This document shows, piece by piece, positions 11,864-22,900 of a stretch of 64,000 bases of DNA. The notes under the pieces are model-generated. The model saw nothing but the letters and a program-made list of their open reading frames with translations, was not told where the DNA came from and made no database searches. The DNA is taken from the NCBI RefSeq assembly GCF_052324685.1, contig NC_135223.1:5450821-5514820 (forward strand). The letters run 5' to 3'. Numbering within the stretch: the first letter of the stretch is position 1; every line of letters begins with the position of its first letter. The translations under genes were made by a program, and so were the position numbers. Origin of the DNA: Brachyhypopomus gauderio. Taxonomy: Eukaryota; Chordata; Actinopteri; Gymnotiformes; Hypopomidae.

Positions 11864-14800
11864 ACCTGTCCTTTGAATCACTCTCGAAACAAACATTTTA
11901 TTTTAACATTGGCAAATTGTAGGCTATTGGCCAGTCTGACCTTATATAAGGCCTGAGCCCATATCCTTTACTCAAAAAGAACAAGTAATTCTGACAAGAA
12001 GTATACTGGTGTTACTTCCTCTTTTGTACCAGAACCAGGAGAGTGCACAGTGAAGATCACTATTGTCTTTTCCAAACGGTTTTTGCGTGATGACTGTCTC
12101 GCGCAACAGATGCCAAACGGCTGTGTGCCCATAACGTCTGTGGGGTTTTTTTTTTTCAAAATTATTCAGACCAAAAGGCAGAAAGGCTATAATACACCAG
12201 TAAATGCCACTGACAAAGAAAAGAGTGAATAGGTAGTATGCAAAGATCAAGACTGTTTCCATAGCTCCCACTGTTACCATAGCGCAACACTCACATTTTT
12301 CTCACTCATCATTAGCAGAGCTGAAAAGCTCACATACTGTAGCACGTTTTCCACCTTGATAAGTACTTTAAACCTGGAGACAGAAATGAGACATTAAAGG
12401 TAGGATGGTAAAACTGATACATTTTATGAAGACCAGCATATGCACACTGGTGTTTATTTACTCTTATTTAGTGTTATTATTATTGTTTACTCACACCCAG
12501 GTAATAAATTAGTGAACCCCCAGGACTGTTGTGTGACAGGTTTAAAATACAAAAAAATAATTTGTATGGCCTTGCAAGACAAATCATTAAGATTTTTAAA
12601 ATTTTCAAGTTTTCATTGTGCCTGCTTTGGCTTGAACTCAGACAGAAGAGGGTTCTCAGTGGGCTTTCTGGTCCCCTGATGTAAGTGTATTAGAACATTT
12701 CTCTGAACTTCCCTTTTACTATGCCATGGGGGGTCAATGGCTTTGTGTTGGGTACGATGGGGGAGGCCAGGGGTCAGAGTTCAGCAGCAGCTGTAAGGCA
12801 TGTAGGGGAGTGATGGAGGATGTGACAGGGTTGGGGTGTGTGATGGAGTGACAGGGTTGGGGTGTGTGACGGAGTGACAGGTATGGGGTGTGTAATGGAG
12901 TGACAGGGTTGGGGTGTGTGATGGAGTGACAAGGTTGGGGTGTGTAATGGAGTGACAGGGTTGGGGTGTGTGATGGAGTGACAGGGTTGGGGTGTGTGAC
13001 GTAGTGAGGGTGTGGCAGGGTTGGGGTGTGTGATGGAGTGACAGGATTGGGGTGTGGTGTGTGACGGAGTGACAGGGTTGGGGTGTGTGACGTAGTGAGG
13101 GTGTGGCAGGGTTGGGGTGTGTGATGGAGTGACAGGATTGGGGTGTGGTGTGTGACGGAGTGACAGGGTTGGGGTGTGTGATGGAGTGAGGGTGTGGCAG
13201 GGTTGGGGTGTGTGATGGAGTGAGTGTGAGACAGGGTTGGGGTGTGTGATGGAGTGACAGGGTTGGGGTGTGTGACGGAGTGAGAGTGTGACAGGGTGGA
13301 GGTGTGTGACGCCATCGGTGGTATGACGTGGTGGAGTGTGAGATGGGGAGGGGGTGTATGACAGGATGGGGGTCATGAAGGGTGTGGTTGCCAGAGAGTG
13401 ATGGAGTGGGTTCTGTGATGGAGTGGAGTGTGTTACAGAGTGAGAGGTGTGACGAGATGGGGTGTATAATAGTGTGTTGTGATGGGGTTGGGGTGTGTGA
13501 TGGAGTGACAGGGTTGGGGTGTGTGATGGAGTGAGGGTGTGGCAGGGTGGAGGTGTGTGATGACATCGGTGGTATGACGTGGTGGAGTGTGAGATGGGGA
13601 GGGGGTGTATGACAAGATGGGGGTCATGAAGGGTGTGGTTGCCAGAGAGTGATGGAGTGGGTTCTGTGATGGAGTGGAGTGTGTTACAGAGTGAGAGGTG
13701 TGACGAGATGGGGGTGTACAATAGTGTGTTGTGATGGGGTTGGGGTGTCAGATGTGACGAGGTGGGGGATGGGACAGAATGGGGAGTGTTGTTATGGGGT
13801 TGGGGGGTGTCACAACCGGGGTGTGTCGGGGGTGACAGTGTTGGGGTGTGTGTGTGCTATGCTGGGTCATGTCACGTTTGGCTCATGCCATGTGAGTCCT
13901 CCCCCAGCAGCATTCCCTCATGGCCGTGCCGATCCCGTACAGCTCTCCCCTGGAGGAGCGTGCCGCATCTCGGCCAAGACGCACTCCGTGTGTCATAAGA
14001 TCAAGCGTTCGAGGCCCTGGGCCAGTACAGTCATCCATGGTGACTTTCCTTCAGATCATTCAAACGATGTAATTAAGTCAGTCAGAGGCCCCGGGCCGGT
14101 GTGTAATTTTGGTTCCTTTCGCTGTAACTTGCATCGTCAAATGGCAGCCTTCCTCTGAGCGGTGAAAGGCTAAAAGTTCGTCTGCTTTTCTGCTGTTTGA
14201 TTGCCATAGGCACGGCCTTCCCTGCGCTATAAACTCAGCTTAAGCACTTAATGGTTTCCTTGCCGAGTTCCACCACCTGCTGCGGAGGACGCAGCCTTTG
14301 GCGTGGAGCGTGGAGTGCGGTCTCGCGGGCGGCCTTCCCGCTCCCCCCTCGTCCCCCCTCACTCATCTGAACGGGGGCCAGACGGCGTCACGCCGGGCCC
14401 GTAGCGAGAGCCCCAGCGTGCTGTTGTTCATGGCAGCCGCGCGGCGGGGAAGTCCACGCAGCAGAATCGCTCAGCAGTGACGCGGCACATCTGGGACGCA
14501 CGTTTGTCTGTGGACATTCACAGCTCGTATATATGTGCTGGATTCACTGAGGGCACACACACACAAAAACATTAGGTCTGTCAAAAATAATGTTTTTGTG
14601 CAGGACTTATAAAAATGTATTTAGATTATTCAAGTTTCATTGTACGTCTCGCTAAGCTCCTGCCTTGCTTTTTGGGGCTTAAGGGCTACCGTCAGTGCTA
14701 CAGAGAAATAGAGTGATGAGGCCAAGCCACTGATTGAGGTACCTGTACACATCTGTATGTGATACACACGAGATTTCCAAAGAGGCTCACTCTGTGCCCT

Positions 14801-16771
14801 CAGACGTAAACAGAGGAGTCAGGGAACTTTGTAATGATTGCCTTGAGGTTTGGACCCTGCCAAAAGGCTGAAGGACTGTCTTTGTGTCTTGAAGTTCAAA
14901 TGTCATCCGCGTCTTTGACTTGTCACTGGCAAGTCCAGCCTTTTAGTCATAGGAATGCTAGCAGCAACATTTGCAACGTCAAAGTGCACTTGAAATGTCT
15001 GGCAAAAAAAGTTTGTGCTTTTAACATTGCCGTCTTCAGCTTTCTTGCGATGAAGATATTTATTATCTGGAAAGTAGTGAACTGAGTACACACTCATTAA
15101 TGTCTCATTAGCCAATACTCATTAGTCAATACTCATTAGTCATTAGCAGTTAGCGCTGACACGTAGTCTTTCTTTCGCCAAACAAAGCTAAACACATACT
15201 AGAACAGTACAGCAAAGTACAATCATCATCTCCCAAAGGAACACAGTAAAGAATCTTACTGGAAAGGCACTGGAAAGAAATTATTTGTTGAGACAAAAAA
15301 GGATGGATACTTTATATGACTTATGTATGTTTTTATGTGTCTCTGATTGGTCGACTGAAACACAGGAATACATGGAATTTCAATATGTGGTCAAATGTGC
15401 AACTGATTGTGATTCATCACCGAACGTTTATGAGGAATTTTTTATAACGAAATAATATAATAGTTCTGTCTGTCATATACACGATACATGACACATGATA
15501 GGAGGAACAGAGTAAACGTGCATGTGGACACACACTCACATGCTAACTTGTGCTCTCTCTCTTTCTCTCTCTTTCTTCCCTCTCCTCTCTCTTCCTCTTT
15601 TTTCTCTTCCTCTCTCTTCCATGCCTCCCACTCCCCCTCTCCTCCACCCCTCCAGCTCTTCACCCTGTGTGTCACCTGGGCGTATCGCGATGTGCCCAAG
15701 TACCACCACCACGACCCGGCCGCCTCCGAGCCGCTGCTGTGCGATCAGTGCCCTCCTGGCACGGCCGTGTCCCGCCACTGCACTGCCGACGGGGAGCCCA
15801 CCGTCTGCCGCCCTTGCCCCCCCCGCCGCTTCGCGGGGCACTGGCACTGGGGCGACAGCTGCCAGCACTGCACCGCCGTCTGCAAGGAGAGGCAGCTCGT
15901 GCGTAGGGAATGCAACAGCACGCACGACCGCGTATGCGAGTGTGTGCCCGGATACCACTTGGTGGTGGAGTTCTGCGTCCAACACACGGCCTGCCCGCCG
16001 GGCTCCGGCGTCGCTGTGACAGGTAGGAACGCACCTGACTTCGAACAGAGGACAGTGCTCCTTGCTGACGATATTAGAGCTGCACGATATGGACAAAAAA
16101 ATTGTATCGTGATTATATATATATATATATATACATATATATATAAAAGAAAAAGAAAATCACAAAATGCTAAATGCTGCTTATACAAATGTGACTCAAA
16201 GCAGAACAAATGCACAGAACACTTATTTGAAATGTCCATGTATATTCACAAAATAAGCTTTGTAAAAGGGTTCATTCGACCTTTGAGGCCTTCTCCAGTA
16301 TCAGTATTGAAAAAGCCCCATATTATGATAATGAAACAACATACTGTTGAGCCCTAGTCATAATTCTTTTGGAGAGACCAAGACATATCCATCACTGGTG
16401 GCCTGTTCACGCCAAGTCCAGATCTTTCAGTGTCCTTTCAGGATGGTTTGGCGCTACAGTGCTATTTCCCACTTCCAGTAACCAGAGTTACAAAAATGAA
16501 GGGGAGGGGCCAAACACCCCATAACTGGCCTCCAGGTCACCTCAAGGTGAGAAGACGCAGTACGGGCGGCACAGGTGGGAACAATCACGCCCTCTGCTGG
16601 TGCTGGCTGGTCTGTTCAACCGGCCTGTTCTTTCAGCCGCGATCGCCGGCACAATCCTGCAAGCTTCCCTGGCTTTGATGTCATTTGCGAGGGAAACTCA
16701 ACCATGGCTCTCGTTCAGGCATTTGCATGCCGTCCAGGCTGCATTGGGTGCATTCTGATCAGCCCAGTCCC

Positions 16772-16819
<48 letters not shown>

Positions 16820-19800
16820 CTTTGATGTTGAGTCCCAAACTGGAGGCCCAGGGAAAATGTAGAGGACTTGGACAAGGGGGGAACTTTATTCACCCCAAAT
16901 GTAATCAAACAGAAATTGTTTTGATAAAGAAGAGAGATTTGTTGGGAACAAACTCATCCGGACTACATCATGCTAGGATTAGCACGCTAGACTGCAAACA
17001 GAAGACTTTATTGTGGTTGTGTTTGGGGCATGACTACAAACTGTTAAATCAGACATGTGCTTTTGGGCTTAGTGTTATAGGTGCGTGGTGTTGTAACCGT
17101 GTTGTAACGCAGTTTGTTGCAGTAACGAAATTTCACTCCATAAGATGGCGACAGAGATCTTTGAATTTTATAACTGTTCAACAACATGCAGTTTTGGTTT
17201 CTTGCAGAATGTTCTTAGAGCTCTTCATAAATGTGCTTCTGATTTATTATAGGCACTTTAGCAGGACCACAACTGATAATGTTTTAGATTCAGTGCTTTC
17301 AGTTGTCCTATGTCACTCACACATGTGTGCATGCGCACAAATATATAAACACACGTGTGCATTCACTGTAATGATCAGCGTGTGAAACTGTTATGTCCAA
17401 ACTCACCGGAGAGACCAAGACAGATACATTATCTCCCTGCATCTCAAAGCAAAGTATTACTTCCTTCTTTTCAATCACCAGGCCCACCTGTTTCACGCAC
17501 AACTTCTTTATGCATGAGGATGGAGTCGTGAGGGGGAATTATTTGACTGAATGTGGCAGACCTTTGTATTTAGTTGAAATGAGGAAGTGCCTTCTGTGGT
17601 CACCTGCCGGTGTGTTTGTTTGCATTATAGGCTCTGGCTTATGGCTAAACAGCTAAATGTGACTCACATGTTCGCATGTGTTTCTCAGGTACGCCCATCA
17701 GTGACACCACGTGCGAGGAGTGCCCCCCGGGTTTTTTCTCCACCGTGACCTCCACCACGGAGCCATGCCGGCCCCACCGCGACTGCTCCCAGCTGGGGCT
17801 GAAGACCACCAGGCCAGGCTCTGCCACCCAGGACGCTACGTGCGAGGGCGACCTCTCCTCCGACTGTTTCCTACAGAACTACGGGTGCTACAACGGTGAG
17901 TCCTTCACTGCCCCCGCCGCCCGCCCCACGTAGCTTACTTAGCAGGTGAGCAGGACATAGAATCCCCTCAAATTCACCCATGTTCATGAAATCCGACTTT
18001 CCTTGCCGTTCGCTTTGACACCTATCGCGGCTTGTGTGATTCGGGGCTTAATTTCACTTCAGTTCCATTTCATTTTCATAGTTCTTTTAATACCAGATAT
18101 TGATTAGTTCAAGATTATGGTTTTTCATGTTCATTAGATGCGTTTCAGTTGTTCGTGACCATAGAGGCCATTTACATCCAAGCGCCGGACTGATTTGTCA
18201 ACCTAATTGAATTCTGTAATGGATTTCACTTCACGTAGACCCACACAAATAAAAAAATGCACAAACTGTCACTTATGCAAGAAGTATAACTGTCAGGCAG
18301 GTTTCTTGCAGAGACATTCCCTGATTGTGTAATACAGCCAGACTGTTCAAAAGTTTCTCTTGGGTCTCGATAATCATCAAAGTGTGGTCACATCCTTTAT
18401 CTGGCTGTAATTTGGAAGCTGACTCAGTGATTGCGAATTTAAGAGCTCTGGACTGTTATTACAGAACTCGGCAGAGATCTGTTTATCCTGGAAAAATGTG
18501 AAAGTTTAGCTTTCTCTTCCTCACTACGTTGGCTGTTTATGGACTCCTGAACAGGAGGAAGCCGTGTACTGACCTGTATACTAACTGCATGCTGGGATCT
18601 GGGGAATTTCACTGGGAAAAGGGGCTTTGGGAAACCATCCTAACCAGAAATGTTTCTTACAAGCGCGTGTCGCTCAACATGGAAGTACACCACAGTTCAA
18701 GAGCCTCTTCCTCAAAGTAACATATCGCTATAAACAATCACTCCCGTTGAGGTTTCATGTCGAGTACATAGCGGATTATGCTAGTAATCCCTCCGGATTC
18801 GTGCAGGTGCGTAATCTCAACACTGCCAATCATCCGGAGTGCCTGTGAATGCAGGAAAATGCCTGTCGGCACCCCAGGGGACTTTCTAACATATACTGTT
18901 AGGAGCTGCTACAGCAACACCCCCCCCCCCCACCCCAGCAATTTTTAAGTCATGGAAACCTTCGAGGTAGTTACAGTTAAAGGAATTTAGTGACAACCAG
19001 ACCTTTTCACCAATGTAAACATGCAAAATGAAACATATTCAATATTCAATGTCCTTTCTCTTGCTCATATTTTGGTTTCAATTTGAAAGGCTAAAGTTGG
19101 GATTTTCCTCTGAATAGCCTGAATAACCTGAATTATCTGAATAACCTGAATAATCTGACACTAATCCTTCAACATCTGAATAGCCCGATTAACATTGACA
19201 GACGTCTAAAGGCTGTGAGACTAACCCTTAAACATCGGGCTAGAGGCATGAACTCGCGTCACCTTTTGTGTCCCCGCGACCATCTGAGACGTTTCTGTGG
19301 TCACTGAGGCCCTCGTTATCCCACCCTGTTTTCCCCAGACATCACCCTCTGCGAGGACGCCACGTTCCAGTTCCTGTCGTCGGTGCCGCAGGCCCGGACC
19401 CCCGTGGAGAGCCTCCTGGACAGCCTGCCCGGCCGCAGGGTGGACTGGAAGAGGCTGGAGCACCTGAAGAAAGTGTGTACGCCCCAGCAGCAGGCCGTGC
19501 GTCTGCTGCGTCTGTGGAAGGAGCAGAACAAGGACCAGGACAAACTCCACAGCATCATCCAAGGTCCGAGCACTTGATCCTCGTGGTCTTAAATCGGATG
19601 TGAACAGCTGCTGGAACGCAGCAGTGGAGTGATGGGTGAAGTTCACACAGCTGAAGTTCACACAGCTGAAGGCCAGCTGTAATGCTTCACAGCTATTAGT
19701 GGATCTGAGGGCTGATTTGCCTACAGACCCTTTAAACCGTCAGATTATTTGACGGTTTAGTCAAATAATGTGGTATATTTTCTGGTGGGAAATGAGTAAG

Positions 19801-19951
19801 GCATCAGGCATCATGACTGTTGGCCATGTTGCTAAGCATGATTATACATGTTCGGACATAATCTATGATGTGATTATGAGAGCATGAAGATTGATGAGTG
19901 ACAGTTTGAGGCAGTTAAAACGATTCGTTTTCAGTAAAAAAAACTGTGTGT

Positions 19952-19982
<31 letters not shown>

Positions 19983-22900
19983 GGGTTATGGTCGTAAGCT
20001 TAAGACTTAAGGCTTCAGGAACATAAACTTGGTTGTGAAGTGTCTTGTGATCCTATGTCTTGTGGGGTCTTATACCATGTGGAGATCACAGTAGATCACT
20101 ATAGTAGATCAATGAACACTGGTAGAGTTTGTGCAACAGTATTAGAGGTCTTGGTTCAACGCAGGCAGCTTTTGCTATGCAGGCATTCGTGAAGGAAGCA
20201 GACGGCTTATATATGCTTATAATTTATGTCATGGCACTGAGTTGCCAGTTCATCAGGAACACCCATCTATGAGGACAGTGCAACCCCTGTGGCCTTCAGA
20301 ACCACATGACCAGGTGTTGGTTCCAGGTCCAGGGTCTGTTTGGCACTGAGCCATTGAAAACTCACCATCGTGCTAGAGTGATGAGGTGTGTCTCACGATG
20401 CAGGAATGTAGATAAACTGTGATCGACCTCGGCAGTAACATTAGACGTACCGCCCCGCACACACTTTTCACAGGCCATCAGGAGCCCGTATGTGTGTCAG
20501 GGAAACACTGGCTATTCCACCAGAGCACCACCATCCACCCAGTGCATTTGACACCAAAGAGGGTCTATGGTGACAGCCTGTAGTCTCAAGTAAGACGGTT
20601 TTGGGAAAGGGGATGCGTGCGCTCTGACTAATCCAGAGTGAAACCAGAGTCAGCGCTGTTGCAGGGACCTTAACCGCTTCAGCGGAATTAAAACGAGTCC
20701 TTTTCAAAGGATCTTTGCCATTACATTCACTGGTTTCAGGCCAACCACAACGTTTCGCAGAGTAACAGAGAAGTGGCCACATCGTGTATGTTCGGTCTCG
20801 TTACATCAGGATGTAAACGGTGAAACCGTTCTGGACCCCTTTGTATGAAAGAGTCTGGTATCGATGCCAAGCGTTAGATAGGAGTGCTAAAGAAATCTTG
20901 GTGTACAGAGACTGTAGCTATGAAGGGTGATAATGCTCCACATTGCTGACACCGGACTTTGCCTCACCCCCAACAGTTTGGCTCATGTTGCTTGTGCCAG
21001 ATTCTGATGCTATTAGTTTCCCTCTACAAATTTGTAGCATGTTTTTCACACTGGAGAGTTTCTGCTTCGTCACTGACAGCATTTAGACGTGTTCACCTCA
21101 CATGTTCACCAACATGTTCACTTCACATGTTCACCAACATGTTCACCTCACATTTTCACCAACGTGTTCACTTCACATGTTCACCAACATGTGCACTTCA
21201 CATGTTCACCAACATGTTCACTTCACATGTTCACCTCACATGTTGACCAACATGTTCGCTCCATTTGCTCATGGATGTGTTCACCTCACGTGTTCACTGA
21301 CGTGTTCACCTCACATGTTCACTGACGTGTCCACCTCACATGTTCACTGACGTGTCCACCTCACATGTTCACTGATTTGTCCACCTCGCATGTTTGCCTC
21401 ATGTGTTCGCCTCAAGACTTCACCTCATGAGTATAATTTAAAATAAACTGTCAGAAGCTAAACTTATACTTTATTATTTACACTGTATTTCACTATAAGC
21501 TTTTCTTGCAATGTGCTGCACTCTGTGAAATTTGAAGAGGATGTAAATGACATTAGATGATACTAGAGAAGTAAAGAACATTAGATGATACTAGAGAAGT
21601 AAATGACATTAGATGATACTAGAGAAGTAAAGAACATTAGATGATACTAGAGAAGTAAAGGACATTAGATGATACTAGAGAAGTAAAGAACATTAGATGA
21701 TACTAGAGAAGTAAAGAACATTAGATGATACTAGAGAAGTAAAGAACATTAGATGATACTAGAGAAGTAAAGGACATTAGATGATACTAGAGAAGTAAAG
21801 GACATTAGATGATACTAGAGAAGTAAAGAACATTAGATGATACTAGAGAAGTAAAGGACATTAGATGATACTAGAGAAGTAAAGGACATTAGATGATACT
21901 AGAGAAGTAAAGAACATTAGATGATACTAGAGAAGTAAAGGACATTAGATGATACTAGAGAAGTAAAGGACATTAGATGATACTAGAGAAGTAAAGGACA
22001 TTAGATGATACTAGAGAAGTAAAGAACATTGGATGATACTAGAGAAGTAAAAGACATTAGATGATACTAGAGAAGTAAAGAACATTAGATGATACTAGAG
22101 AAGTAAAGGACATTAGATGATACTAGAGAAGTAAAAAACATTAGATGATACTAGAGAAGTAAAGGACATTAGATGATACTAGAGAAGTAAAGGACATTAG
22201 ATGATACTAGAGAAGTAAAGAACATTAGATGATACTAGAGAAGTAAAGGACATTAGATGATACTAGAGAAGTAAAGAACATTAGATGATACTAGAGAAGT
22301 AAAGGACATTAGATGATACTAGAGAAGTAAAGAACATTAGATGATACTAGAGAAGTAAAGGACATTAGATGATACTAGAGAAGTAAAGAACATTAGATGA
22401 TACTAGAGAAGTAAAGAACATTAGATGATACTAGAGAAGTAAAGGACATTAGATGATACTAGAGAAGTAAAGAACATTAGATGATACTAGAGAAGTAAAG
22501 AACATTAGATGATATTAGAGAAGTAAAGGACATTAGATGATACTAGAGAAGTAAAGAACATTACATGATACTAGAGAAGTAAAGGACATTAGATGATACT
22601 AGAGAAGTAAAGGACATTAGATGATACTAGAGAAGTAAAGTACATTAGATGATACTAGAGAAGTAAAGAACATTACATGATACTAGAGAAGTAAAGGACA
22701 TTAGATGATACTAGAGAAGTAAAGAACATTAGATGATACTAGAGAAGTAAAGGACATTAGATGATACTAGAGAAGTAAAGAACATTAGATGATACTAGAG
22801 AAGTAAAGGACATTAGATGATACTAGAGAAGTAAAGAACATTACATGATACTAGAGAAGTAAAGGACATTAGATGATACTAGAGAAGTAAAGTACATTAG

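Larger units (their letters stand above)
10463..15655 (+). other. tnfrsf11b: tnfrsf11b intron 1
   Basis: 5.2 kb intron with donor GTGAGT and acceptor CCTCCAG. It contains a (CT)n microsatellite and a roughly 1 kb GT/GG-rich minisatellite. The last 100 bases form an exceptionally long polypyrimidine tract (15552-15655), interrupted only by one ATG and a few purines. No exon of another gene is visible inside it. Confidence 0.65.

Noticed and set aside
12734..13721. Large minus-strand frames (up to 315 codons) rich in His, Thr and Pro
   Set aside because: They lie entirely within the G-rich minisatellite and exist in several frames at once.
15522..16239. Overlapping frames on both strands around tnfrsf11b exon 2
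   Set aside because: Shadows of the GC-rich exon 2. Only the frame with conserved TNFR cysteines and matching splice phase is real.
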